A stretch of 32,067 nucleotides of DNA from CAIWXH01 sp964555675 (GCA_964555675.1 CAZKTU010000055.1:1-32067), one strand, 5' to 3'; positions 16,776 through 25,067 are shown, counted from the stretch's first letter. Notes: a model not told the origin generated them from the sequence alone. Numbers and translations are program-made.

Positions 16776-17795
16776 ATGAGAGCGATTGTCTGGTTAGGTC
16801 CGCGAGTGATGGAGCTACAGGAGCTGGCTGAGCCGACGCCGGGGCCAGACGAGGTGCTGCTGCGGGTCGAGGCGGTCGGCATCTGCGGCAGCGAGCTGTC
16901 GGGCTTCCTGGGCCACAACAGCCTGCGCGTGCCGCCCCTGGTCATGGGCCACGAGTTCGCCGGCGAGGTGGTGGCGCGCGGCGCGCGTGTGACGCATCTG
17001 AGCCTGGGCGATCAGGTGGTCGCCAACCCGCTGCAGAGCTGCGGCGCGTGCGAGTTCTGTCATGCGGGCCAGGAGAACCTCTGCCCGCGCCGGCAGCTGG
17101 TGGGCGCCCATCGGCCAGGGGCCTTCGCCGATCTGGTGGTCGTGGCGGCCGCCAGCTGCCTGCCCACGCCCGCGGGGCTCTCGCAGGTGGCCGGCTCGCT
17201 GGCCGAGCCCCTGGCCTGCGGGGTACACGCCGCGCGCCTGGCCGGCGTCGCCCCCGGCAAGTCAGTGGCCATCCTCGGCGCAGGGCCGATCGGCCTGATG
17301 TGCATCAGCGCCTGCAAGCGGCTGGGCGGCGCGGTCAGCCTGGTCAGCGATATCGCCCCCGCTCGCCTGGCGATTGCGAGCGACTGGGGCGCCCTGGCGA
17401 CCTGCAATGCGCGCGAGAATGACCCGGTTGCGGTCGCGCGCCAGGCCAACGCTGGGCGCGGGGTCGATGTGGTGATCGACGCCGTGGGCAATGCCGCGAC
17501 GCGCCGGGCGGCGATCGAGGCGGTGCGCCCCGGTGGCATGGTGATCTTCCTCGGTCTCCACGAGGCCGAAACTACCGTGCAGGCCAACTACATCGTGCGC
17601 AGCGAGACCCATATCATCGGCTCGTTCGCCTACACGATGGAAGACTTCAAGACGGCCCTCGCCATGCTCGCCGAGGGCGAGGTCAAGGCCAGCGCCGACT
17701 GGCTCGAGGAGCGCCCCCTCGAGGCCTGCGCCGCCTCGTTCGCCGAGCTGATCGACGCGCCCCCGGCCATCGCGAAGATCGTGCTGCGGCCGTGA
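16776..17795 (+). CDS. Zinc-dependent medium-chain (sorbitol/alcohol) dehydrogenase
   Basis: This 339-residue MDR enzyme oxidises a polyol, sugar or alcohol with NAD(P). Catalytic zinc ligands are Cys37 (GICGSE), His59-Glu60 (GHE) and probably Glu144 (LAEPLA). Structural-zinc cysteines 89, 92, 95 and 103 are all present, and the Rossmann motif GAGPIG is near 168-173. The GICGSE and LAEPLAC pattern is that of the sorbitol/threonine dehydrogenase branch rather than of ethanol dehydrogenases. ATG 16776 follows AGAGGGG by 8 nt; an in-frame GTG at 16716 lies in the operator and is unlikely. It is divergent from iclR and probably in the same regulon. A 16-bp hairpin follows its stop. Confidence 0.92.
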   Translation: MRAIVWLGPRVMELQELAEPTPGPDEVLLRVEAVGICGSELSGFLGHNSLRVPPLVMGHEFAGEVVARGARVTHLSLGDQVVANPLQSCGACEFCHAGQENLCPRRQLVGAHRPGAFADLVVVAAASCLPTPAGLSQVAGSLAEPLACGVHAARLAGVAPGKSVAILGAGPIGLMCISACKRLGGAVSLVSDIAPARLAIASDWGALATCNARENDPVAVARQANAGRGVDVVIDAVGNAATRRAAIEAVRPGGMVIFLGLHEAETTVQANYIVRSETHIIGSFAYTMEDFKTALAMLAEGEVKASADWLEERPLEACAASFAELIDAPPAIAKIVLRP

Positions 17796-17797
17796 CT

Positions 17798-17833
17798 TGT
17801 TTCGAGGCGAACTTGACAGTTCGCCTCGAAACA
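17798..17833. terminator. Perfect 16-bp hairpin between convergent genes
   Basis: TGTTTCGAGGCGAACT pairs perfectly with AGTTCGCCTCGAAACA around a TGAC loop. It sits between the stops of the zinc dehydrogenase (17795) and the GH13 gene (17847), so a bidirectional terminator is likely. No U-tract follows on either strand. Confidence 0.65.
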
Positions 17834-17846
17834 TAACATGTGCCAG

Positions 17847-19673
17847 CTAACCTGCCTGGCCTGTGACGCGCCACAGCCCGAAGCTCGGCCCCTCGGCGGG
17901 CAGGGTGAGCATCCCGTCGGCGTCGGCGCGTAGATCGGGGGCGCCGGCCAGCCCCACGAGCTCGTCGCCGAGCAGCAGGGCGGGCAGGCGCACGGGGTCG
18001 TGGCTGGCCCGCGCGGCGTGGACAAGCACCGTCTCGCCCGGGGCCTCGCGCAGGAAGGTCAGGGCCTCGTCGCCGACCGCGAGCCAGCGCAGGCCGCCGC
18101 GCCGCAGGGCCGCGCTCGCGGCGCGGGCCCCGAAGAGCGCCCGGATCTGGGCGAGACGCCGCTGGTCCCAGCGCTCGGGGCGGCCCCAGGGCATCGGGAT
18201 GCGCGCATACTCGGGGCCAAACCCCTCCAGGCCTAGCTCGTCGCCCGCATAGATCATCGGCACGCCGGGGTAGGCGGCGAGCATGCCGAAGGCCACGTCG
18301 ACCCGATCGCGCTCGCCGAGCAGCGAGGCGACCCGGTGTGTATCGTGCGAGCCGATCAGGTTCATCGCGTGCAACGTGGCCTGCCACGGGGTCACCCCCG
18401 CCAGCTCGCGCATAGCCTCGACCACCAGCCGGCCGGGCAGGTTGGGCAGCGCCGGGTACTTGCCGTGGGCGTAGGGCCGGCGCTGCGGCGGCAGTAGCCA
18501 CTGCCACAGCGGCCGCGCGAAGGCCGCGTAGTTCATGGTGCCTTGGTAGCCGTCGCCCAGCAGGTCGCGGCTCGCGTCGTGGTTCGACTCGGCCTGCAGG
18601 AAGGTCTCGGCGGCGGCCTGGGCCATAGTGCGCCGGATCGTCAGCGCGACCTCACGGCTCAGGTTGATCGGCCCGTGGAGGCCGGTCATATTGGCGACAT
18701 CGATGCGCCAGGCATCCAGGGCGTGCGGGCCGAGCCAGCGGGCGACCACCGAGTCGGGGCCGTCGTAGAGCCGCCGGCGCAGCTCGGGGCTGCGATGGTC
18801 GAAGATCGGCAGCTCGCGCAGGCCCCACCAGGCGTCGTAGTGCTCGGGGTGCTCGCTGAAGAAGAAGAACTGCGCCTCGGGCGAGCCCGCGTCGGCGCGC
18901 GCGGCCCGAAACCACTCGTGGGTGTCGCCGCAGTGGTTCGTGGTCAGGTCGCCCATCAGGCGCATGCCCCGCGCCCGTGCGGCGGCGGCGAGCCGGGCCA
19001 GGGCTTCGTCGCCGCCGAGCAGCGGGTCGACCCTGGCGAAGGTCGAGGCATTGTAGCGGTGGTTCGACTCGGCGGGGAAGAAGGGGGTCAGATAGATCGT
19101 GCCGACCCCGAGCGACGCGATGTGGTCGAGGTGCGCGGTAATCCCGTCGAGGTCGCCGCCGTAGAGCTGCCGCCCGGCATCAGGCCCCTCGCCGATCACC
19201 GGGTCGTCCCACGCGGCCGGCTTCGCCCAGGGCGGGGCCGGGCGCTCGAGCGACCTGGCGAAGCGGTCGGGGAAGATCTGGTAGATCGTGGCCGTGGCCC
19301 AGGGCGGCGGCGGGTCGTAGGTGCTGAGCCGGAAGTCGCCCGCGTCGGCCACGTCGCGGTCGTACAGGCCCATGCCGTTCAGCCACTGGTAGCCGTACGG
19401 CCCGCCGTCGAGCAGCCAGCGGTAGCTCACGACCGGGTTGATCACCGGCAGATCAGCGCGAAACCAGGTATCGCGCCCGTCGCGCCGGTCGACCCGCGCC
19501 GGCACCAGCTCGGGCTCGCCATCGTTGATCACCCGCACCCAGGCGGCGCCGACCCCACTGGCCCGCGGCGCGCGCAGGAACACCGCGACCGTGTCGCCGA
19601 GGCGCGGGTTCGGTTCGGACACATATAGCTCAGAGCCGTCGTGATGGGGTAGCTGCCAGACGCTTGCGCTCAT
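17847..19673 (-). CDS. Alpha-amylase-family glycoside hydrolase, GH13 (maltodextrin/neopullulanase-like)
   Basis: This ~608-residue protein has an N-terminal beta domain (about 1-120; PRLGDTVAVFLRAP) like that of neopullulanases and cyclomaltodextrinases, then the GH13 barrel. Visible conserved regions are GDLTTNHCGD (region I), DAWRIDVAN with the nucleophile Asp ~325, FLQAESNHD with the acid/base Glu ~362, and IGSHDTHR with the transition-state Asp ~444. GVPMIYAGDE is also typical. No signal peptide is seen, so it probably degrades imported maltodextrins inside the cell. ATG 19673 was chosen; GTG 19682 is an in-frame alternative. It lies just downstream of the MalG-type permease as last gene of the operon. 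Confidence 0.92.
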   Translation of the reverse strand: MSASVWQLPHHDGSELYVSEPNPRLGDTVAVFLRAPRASGVGAAWVRVINDGEPELVPARVDRRDGRDTWFRADLPVINPVVSYRWLLDGGPYGYQWLNGMGLYDRDVADAGDFRLSTYDPPPPWATATIYQIFPDRFARSLERPAPPWAKPAAWDDPVIGEGPDAGRQLYGGDLDGITAHLDHIASLGVGTIYLTPFFPAESNHRYNASTFARVDPLLGGDEALARLAAAARARGMRLMGDLTTNHCGDTHEWFRAARADAGSPEAQFFFFSEHPEHYDAWWGLRELPIFDHRSPELRRRLYDGPDSVVARWLGPHALDAWRIDVANMTGLHGPINLSREVALTIRRTMAQAAAETFLQAESNHDASRDLLGDGYQGTMNYAAFARPLWQWLLPPQRRPYAHGKYPALPNLPGRLVVEAMRELAGVTPWQATLHAMNLIGSHDTHRVASLLGERDRVDVAFGMLAAYPGVPMIYAGDELGLEGFGPEYARIPMPWGRPERWDQRRLAQIRALFGARAASAALRRGGLRWLAVGDEALTFLREAPGETVLVHAARASHDPVRLPALLLGDELVGLAGAPDLRADADGMLTLPAEGPSFGLWRVTGQAG

Positions 19674-19690
19674 GCTCGCCACTCGCTCCG

Positions 19691-20536
19691 CTAACCCTTC
19701 ACGCCGCCCACGGTCAGGCCGCCCTCGAGGTAGCGCTGCAGCAGCAGGAAGACCAGGATGGTCGGCAGGATCACCATCAGGCCGCCGGCGGCGAAATAGC
19801 CCCAGGGGGTGCTCTGGCTGTTGGCCATGCTGTAGAGGCCGGGCACCACCAGCTTCATACTGTCGGGCGCGGGCACCAGCACCGAGGCGAAGATAAAGTC
19901 GCCCCAGCCGGCCAGAAAGCCCAGCAGCGCGGTGATCGCCAAGGCCGGGCGAGCCAGCGGCAGCGCGACCAGCCAGAAGGATTGCAACGGCCCGCAGCCA
20001 TCGATCTGGGCGGCCTCCTCCAGCTCGACCGGGATGGTGTCGAAGTAGCCCTTCAGGTTCCAGGTGCTGAAGACCAGCGCGCCGGTCGTGTAGGCCAGAA
20101 TCAGCCCCTCGTGCCTGGCGTAGAGGCCCATCGCGGTCAGTAGCTGGGCCACCGCCACCAGCAAGAGCACCGCGGGGAAGGTCTGGATGGCCAGCAGCAG
20201 GATCAGGGCCGACTCGCGCCCGATAAAACGCAGCCGCGAGAAGGCGTAGGCCGCCGAGGTCGTGACCACCAGCGAGAGGATGGTGGTCATGCTGGCCACA
20301 TAGAGGCTATTGCGCAGCCAGGTCAGCAGCGGCTTCTCGAAGATCATCACCCGGTAGTTCTCGAAGGTCCACTCGGTCGGGATGAACATGCCGGCCAGGT
20401 TGAGCGTGTAGAGCCGGTCGCCGGTGCGGCCCGAGGCCAGCAGCGCGAACCAGAGCGGATAGATCGCGAAGGCGGCGCCAAGGAGCAGGATGGCGTACTG
20501 CAGGGCCAGCACGCCGCGGGTCGGTTTGCGCTTCAT
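19691..20536 (-). CDS. Sugar ABC transporter permease, MalG-type (second importer)
   Basis: This 281-residue CUT1 permease has about six membrane segments, beginning LALQYAILLLGAAFAIYPLW. Its ATPase-docking loop is VELEEAAQIDGCGPLQSFW, followed by LVALPLARPAL. It ends LEGGLTVGGVKG, a MalG-like tail. The ATG overlaps the stop of the MalF-type gene by 4 nt (ATGA), so translation is coupled. With the binding lipoprotein and GH13 gene on the same strand, import of maltodextrins is the likeliest role. Confidence 0.94.
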   Translation of the reverse strand: MKRKPTRGVLALQYAILLLGAAFAIYPLWFALLASGRTGDRLYTLNLAGMFIPTEWTFENYRVMIFEKPLLTWLRNSLYVASMTTILSLVVTTSAAYAFSRLRFIGRESALILLLAIQTFPAVLLLVAVAQLLTAMGLYARHEGLILAYTTGALVFSTWNLKGYFDTIPVELEEAAQIDGCGPLQSFWLVALPLARPALAITALLGFLAGWGDFIFASVLVPAPDSMKLVVPGLYSMANSQSTPWGYFAAGGLMVILPTILVFLLLQRYLEGGLTVGGVKG

Positions 20537-21753
20537 GCGTCGTAGGCCCCCTTCGTGATCTGCGTCAGGCGCAGGCTGTAGAGCGTGGCCGCGAACAGGA
20601 AGAAGAAGAGGATGACCGAGAAGGCGGTCGCCAGGCCGTAGTTCTGGGTCTGGAAGATCTGCTTGAAGGCGTAGACGATCACGAACTCGGTCGCCCCTGG
20701 CTCGCCCACCTTCTGGATCGGCCCGCCCTGGGTGATCGCCCAGACCGGCCCAAACATCTGGAAGGCGGTGATCGAGGTCAGCACCGTGGCCGGCAGCACC
20801 GCGGGCCGGATCAGCGGCAGGGTGATGCTGGTCAGCTGCTGCCACCAGCTCGCACCGTCCAGCTCCGAGGCCTCGTAGACATCGTTCGGCACGGCCTGCA
20901 GCGCGCCCAGGATGACGATCATAAAGAAGGGGTAGGAGAACCAGGTATCGACCAGCACGATCACCATGAAGGCCAGGACGGGGTCGCGCAGCCAGGCCGG
21001 CCCGGCGATCCCGAAGACGGCCAGCACCTGGTTGACCGTGCCCTGCTCGCGGAAGAAGAACTGCCAGATCAGCGCCATCAGGATGCCCAGCGACGAGGCC
21101 GCCCAGGGCACGAAGAGCGCGATGCGGAAGGCCGTGCGGCCCGGCAGGTGGTCGCTGTTCAGGATGAGCGCGAAGATCAGGCCCAGGGTGAAGCTGAAGG
21201 GCACACGGATGATCACGAAGATCAGCGTGCGCATCACCACCACCACGAAGTCGCCGGTGTCCATCAGGGTGGTGTAGGCCGCGCCGATGTTCAGCGCCGT
21301 GGCCAGCACCAGCCCGAGCACCAGCGCCAGCAGCCAGGTCATGGCGGGGCTGATCGGCGGCGCGCTCATGGCGGCGAAGCGCTTGTTGAGCTGCCAGGCC
21401 CCGAGCAGCGGCAGAAAGCAGAGCGCGATCAGCAGCATGGCCAGCAGCGCGCTGGGTGTGAACAGCTCGCCCAGCACATCCGCATAGTTCTGAAAGAGCG
21501 GCTCGATCAGGGTGTAGGGCGAGCCCAGGCCGGTCGGCATGTTCTCGCGAAAGCGCGGCCAGCAGAGCGGGTCGATCCACCCCGTGAGCGCCACCTCGCA
21601 GTCGGGGTTGGGGCGAAACTTATTGCGGTTGGTGAACGAGGTGTAGACGCTCAGCAGGATCGGGTAGATGCTGAACAGCAGAATTCCGAGCAGGGTCGGG
21701 CCGACGAAGAGCAGGACGGTCAGGGCCTTGCGCCGTTGTGACCACGCCACCAT
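20533..21753 (-). CDS. Sugar ABC transporter permease, MalF-type, eight membrane segments
   Basis: This 406-residue permease is about 100 residues longer than the MalF-type protein at 8662. After the first membrane helix (ALTVLLFVGPTLLGILLFS) there is a polar loop with CEVALTGWIDPLCWPRF. Two extra hydrophobic stretches follow (ALLAMLLIALCFLPLLGAW and MTWLLALVLGLVLATAL) before the six-helix core. The EAA loop reads VYEASELDGASWWQQLTSIT. Eight segments resemble E. coli MalF, which favours a maltose/maltodextrin transporter. ATG 21753 follows TGGAGG by 6 nt, which excludes the longer frame from 21819. A hairpin separates it from the binding-protein gene. Confidence 0.93.
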   Translation of the reverse strand: MVAWSQRRKALTVLLFVGPTLLGILLFSIYPILLSVYTSFTNRNKFRPNPDCEVALTGWIDPLCWPRFRENMPTGLGSPYTLIEPLFQNYADVLGELFTPSALLAMLLIALCFLPLLGAWQLNKRFAAMSAPPISPAMTWLLALVLGLVLATALNIGAAYTTLMDTGDFVVVVMRTLIFVIIRVPFSFTLGLIFALILNSDHLPGRTAFRIALFVPWAASSLGILMALIWQFFFREQGTVNQVLAVFGIAGPAWLRDPVLAFMVIVLVDTWFSYPFFMIVILGALQAVPNDVYEASELDGASWWQQLTSITLPLIRPAVLPATVLTSITAFQMFGPVWAITQGGPIQKVGEPGATEFVIVYAFKQIFQTQNYGLATAFSVILFFFLFAATLYSLRLTQITKGAYDA

Positions 21754-21792
21754 TGCGCGCCTCCAGCGTGAACTGCGGTCTCGGGTAGAGTG

Positions 21793-21817
21793 GCGAGGAG
21801 GGCGTGGCCCTCCTCGC
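21793..21817 (-). terminator. Intra-operon hairpin after binding-protein gene
   Basis: An 11-bp perfect stem (GCGAGGAGGGC with GCCCTCCTCGC, loop GTG) lies 12 nt after the binding-protein stop and 40 nt before the permease start. No U-tract follows. As in the first importer operon, it probably lowers downstream expression relative to the binding protein. Confidence 0.65.
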
Positions 21818-21828
21818 ACGAGCCGGCG

Positions 21829-23182
21829 CTACTTCATCTGGCCGATCGCTTCCTCGACCGCCTGCTGGGCGGCCGCGAGCGCATCAGCCGGGGGCTGCGA
21901 GCCGGTCCAGATCGCGACGCTGGCGTCGCCCACCGGGCCCCACTGGGCCGAGGCGAAGGGCGTGCTGGCCATCGGCACGCCATTGGCCATCGCGGCGCCG
22001 AAGCCGGCCAGGGTCGCCAGGGCCTGCACCTCGGGGTCGTTGGCGGCGGCGCTGGGCGCCGGAATGGTCTTGTTCTGCAGCGACAGCTTCTTCTGAACCT
22101 CGGCGCTGGTGAAGTACTTCATGATGTCCAGCGCGACCTCGGCATTGCCGCGGTCGACGGCGTTCTTGGTCAGCAGCATGGTCTGGATGCCCACGAAGGG
22201 CTTGCCCATCGGCAGGATGCCATAGTTGATCTTGGCCTCCTCGACGGTGGCGATCGCCCAGGGGCCGGTCCACCACATCGCCACCTTGCCCTCGGTGAAG
22301 GCCGCGGTGCAGATGTCGTAGCTCTGCTCGGAGAGCGAGACCTTGCTCATCTCGACCAGCCACTCGCCGCCCTTGATCATCTCGGGGGTGTTCACGAAGG
22401 CCGTGCCCGTGTCGTCCACATACGAGGGCACGCCAAAGCCGAAGTAGACCGGGGCGACGTGGTAGGCGTCCGCGCCGCCGAAGCCCTGGTTGCAGAGCAG
22501 GTGCTTGTCGGGGTTGGCCGCGCGGAAGGCGCTCGCCTTGGCCAGCAGGTCGTCCAGGTCCTTCGGCAGGTCGGCCTCGGCCACCAGGTCTTTATTGTAG
22601 ACCAGGGCGATGCCCTCCTGGACCGAGGGCAGGCCCCAGATCTTGTCCTGCCAGATCATGCCGGTCACGGCAGCCGGCTCGTAGGTGCTCTTCAAGAAAT
22701 CCTGGGTGATGCCGTAGTCGTCGAGGGCGACGATGTTGCCGGCCAGGGCCGACTCGCCGATCGCGTCGTTGGCCCAGGCGATAATGTCGGGGCCCTCGCC
22801 GGCCGGGATGGCCACCTGCAGGGCGTTCTTGACATCGTCGGGCTTCGACATGTCGATCGTCACGTTGGGGTGGGTGGTCTCGTACTCCTTGATCGCGGCG
22901 GTGATCGCGTCGACGAACTTGCCGTCGTACTGGTGCCAGATCGTGATGTTGACCGGGGCGGCNNNNNNNNNNNNNNNNNNNNNNNNNNNNNNNNNNNNNN
23001 NNNNNNNNNNNNNNNNNNNNNNNNNNNNNNNNNNNNNNNNNNNNNNNNNNNNNNNNNNNNNNGGCCGGGGCGGCCGGGGCCTCGGTGGCGGCCGGGGCGG
23101 GCGATCCGCCGCTCGCGCCACAGGCGGCCAGTACGAGCATCAGCACTGCCAGGAGGCTGAAGGACTTGAGCACACGTTGCAT
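21829..23182 (-). CDS. Maltose/sugar-binding lipoprotein, interrupted by assembly gap
   Basis: This MalE-like extracellular binding protein has a Sec lipoprotein signal, MQRVLKSFSLLAVLMLVLAA followed by the lipobox Cys (residue 21). A Pro/Ala-rich linker then runs into the 100-N gap at 22963-23062. The mature domain resumes at VNITIWHQYDGKFVDAIT and continues through GIALVYNKDLV and MWWTGPW to the stop. The two sides lie in different frames, but the N run is a placeholder of unknown true length, so this is no proof of a frameshift. The gap falls in the low-complexity GC-rich linker, a likely assembly breakpoint. ATG 23182 follows AGAGGAG by 9 nt. It is the first gene of the second importer operon. 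Confidence 0.9.
22963..23062. other. Scaffold gap (100 N)
   Basis: Exactly 100 N inside the binding-protein gene, flanked by GGCCGGGGC-rich low-complexity sequence. The size is a placeholder. Confidence 0.99.
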
Positions 23183-23367
23183 TGCAGTTCGCTCCTCTGC
23201 GTGAGTGTTTGCTGTCAGGGTTCGGCGTTCGTCAGACGTGGTCGTTCGGGCCTGCGACGCTGGCCAGGCGGTTGCTCTGCCCGCGCTCCTTTCTTCAGGC
23301 GGTCGGGTGCCCCGCGCGTGGCCGGCTGGCGCCACGGGCGGCTATGGTGACCGGCAGCAAGCCTGGT
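23183..23367 (-). promoter_or_regulatory. Leader/intergenic region before the binding-protein gene
   Basis: This gene-free 185-nt stretch separates the luxR-type gene from the binding-protein gene. It contains a small inverted repeat, CGTGGC/GCCACG (23317-23336). I see no convincing -35/-10 pair and no copy of the AT-rich palindromes found near the LacI-type gene, so read-through from upstream is possible. Confidence 0.4.
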
Positions 23368-23916
23368 CTAGCGAAGCGCGGCCGGGCGCACAGCTGCGGC
23401 CTGGCCTGCCTCGTCGAGGGTGGCGATGCCCTCGCGGAGGGCGTAGAGCGCCGCCTGGGTGCGGCTGGCGAGCCGCAGTTTGCCCAGAATGACGCTGACG
23501 TGCCGGCGCACGGTGCCCTCGCCGATGCCGAGGGCCGAAGCGATCTCCTGGTTGCTGCCACCCCGCGCCACCAGACGCAAAACCTCCAGCTCGCGCTCGG
23601 TCAGCAGACTGGCCGCCGCCCCGCCCCGCCCCGCCTCAGAGAGCGCGCAGAGCGCTGTGCCAGCGGCTGCCTGCAATACCCGCAGTGTCTCGCTCGCCTG
23701 CGACAGCTCACCGGCGGCCAGCTGGATCTGCACGGCCTGGGCGCAGCGGGCGATCCTCTGGATCGAGCTGGCGAGCGGCTCGCCCGCGGACCGCTGGCGC
23801 CCGTCGCTCGCCACAGAGTCGTTATCGGCCACTAACAGTTCGGTCGCGAACGCCCGACTCTGCTCGCGGCTGGTTCGCTGACGATCAGGCCTGGGAGTAT
23901 GGGTGAGCATGTTCAT
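23368..23916 (-). CDS. LuxR-type HTH regulator without receiver domain
   Basis: This ~182-residue protein ends in a GerE/LuxR helix-turn-helix domain: LLTERELEVLRLVARGGSNQ, then EIASALGIGEGTVRRHVS. The N-terminal ~100 residues are Ala/Gln/Arg-rich and helical-looking. They contain no recognisable receiver, autoinducer-binding or ATPase domain, so the input signal is unknown. The start is uncertain: ATG 23916 is proposed, GTG 23949 and ATG 23910 stay in frame, and none has a good ribosome site. It lies 52 nt downstream of the LacI-type gene on the same strand, and upstream of the maltodextrin importer operon, which it may help to control. Confidence 0.75.
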   Translation of the reverse strand: MNMLTHTPRPDRQRTSREQSRAFATELLVADNDSVASDGRQRSAGEPLASSIQRIARCAQAVQIQLAAGELSQASETLRVLQAAAGTALCALSEAGRGGAAASLLTERELEVLRLVARGGSNQEIASALGIGEGTVRRHVSVILGKLRLASRTQAALYALREGIATLDEAGQAAAVRPAALR

Positions 23917-23927
23917 AAATCGATTTA
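23916..23927. promoter_or_regulatory. Operator-like palindrome between lacI-type and luxR-type genes
   Basis: TAAATCGATTTA is a perfect 12-bp palindrome with a central CG, the usual form of LacI-family operators. It continues as CTAAG, so the sequence GATTTACTAA resembles GATTTAGTAA at the lacI-type promoter (25047-25056). It touches the proposed luxR-type start codon. Confidence 0.55.
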
Positions 23928-23968
23928 CTAAGACACAAGATCTGCGCACGAGCAGGGCTTGCGAGCAT

Positions 23969-25009
23969 TCAGGCCGAGGCGCGCTCGACCAGGCGACAAG
24001 GGACTTTATGCTGGACTGGCTCGCCTTGGGCCTGATGCGCGCCGCCGAGCAGATAGTTGACCGCCCACTCGCCCATCTCGTAGTGCGGCAGCTCCATGGT
24101 CGTGAGACCGGGCCGCAACTGGCCGGCGATCAGCTCCTGGTTGTCGAAGCCGACGATCGCCAGGTCGTGGGGAATGCGCAGGCCCAGCTCGCGGGCCGCG
24201 TCGTAGGCCCCCATAGCCAGCGAGTCGTTATAGCAGAAGAGCGCGGTGGGCCGCTCGGGCAGTTGCAGCAGCTCGTGGGCGCAACGATAGCCCTCGGGGG
24301 CCACCACCGTGCCGGTGCGGATCAGCTCGCGGTCAAACGCGACACCATAGGCGGCCAGCGCCTGCCGGTAGCCCTCGAGCCGCCCGAACATCGCGGCATG
24401 GGGGTTGACTTCGTTGATGAAGCCGATGCGGCGATGGCCCTTGCGCAAGAGGAGTTCCGTCGCATCGTACCCGCCCTGGAACTCGTCGGGCACCACCGAG
24501 GCAATCGAGCGATCGCCGACGAAACAGTCGAGCAAGATCGAAGGCAGCTTGGTCACAGCCGCGGGCAGCGCCACCTCGCGGTGGTACATGGTGGCGTAGA
24601 TCAGGCCCTCGATCTGGCGCTCCAGCATCAGGTCGAGCGCGGCCGTCTCGATGCCGGGGTTGTTGCCGGTGTTGATCACCAGCAGCATCTTGCCCTGGGC
24701 CCAGACCGCGTCCTGGGCGCCCTGGATGATCTTGCCGGCGTACGGCGAGGTGGCGACCTCGTCGGAGATCAGCCCGATCAGGTTCGACTGCTGCATGCGC
24801 AGGCCGCGAGCCATGGCGTTCGGTCGCCAGCCTAGCTCGCGCACCGCCGACCAGACCCGCTCCTGGGTCTCGGCCGGGATGTTGGTGTTGGGGGTCTGGT
24901 TGACCACGAACGAGACCGTGGTCCGCGAGACGCCCGCCAACTTCGCAACATCCTGGATCGATGGAGCCCGCCGCTTTGGGCCCTGTGACGCTGCTGCCAT
25001 AGCCATCAT
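23969..25009 (-). CDS. LacI-family transcriptional regulator
   Basis: This 346-residue repressor-type regulator has an N-terminal LacI helix-turn-helix (about 17-40; SIQDVAKLAGVSRTTVSFVV) with the hinge helix region NAMARGLRMQQSNLIGLI. A periplasmic-binding-like effector domain follows (about 70-340), with GYRQALAAYGV, TALFCYNDSLAMGAYDAARE and GFDNQELIAGQLRPGLTT. Such proteins release DNA on binding a sugar. Its own promoter carries an operator-like palindrome at the start site, so autoregulation is expected. Position upstream of the GH13/importer genes suggests control by maltodextrins. ATG 25009 lacks a strong ribosome site; ATG 25000 is possible. Confidence 0.93.
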   Translation of the reverse strand: MMAMAAASQGPKRRAPSIQDVAKLAGVSRTTVSFVVNQTPNTNIPAETQERVWSAVRELGWRPNAMARGLRMQQSNLIGLISDEVATSPYAGKIIQGAQDAVWAQGKMLLVINTGNNPGIETAALDLMLERQIEGLIYATMYHREVALPAAVTKLPSILLDCFVGDRSIASVVPDEFQGGYDATELLLRKGHRRIGFINEVNPHAAMFGRLEGYRQALAAYGVAFDRELIRTGTVVAPEGYRCAHELLQLPERPTALFCYNDSLAMGAYDAARELGLRIPHDLAIVGFDNQELIAGQLRPGLTTMELPHYEMGEWAVNYLLGGAHQAQGEPVQHKVPCRLVERASA

Positions 25010-25046
25010 CCGGTGCGCCTAACGCAGGCGCTGTCTTTATTGAATT

Positions 25047-25059
25047 GATTTAGTAAATC
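25047..25059. promoter_or_regulatory. LacI-type operator candidate at lacI-type promoter
   Basis: GATTTAGTAAATC is a 13-bp inverted repeat starting a few bases downstream of the predicted transcription start. It shares GATTTA-N-TAA with the palindrome at 23916-23930. Its position would block transcription initiation. Confidence 0.6.
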
Positions 25060-25067
25060 GTGCAACC

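Noticed and set aside
17798..17833. Perfect palindrome as a regulator operator
   Set aside because: It lies between two convergent 3' ends with no promoter nearby, so a termination role fits better.
22592..23335. Frameshift in the second binding-protein gene
   Set aside because: The frame change falls across a 100-N placeholder gap, so no real frameshift can be inferred.
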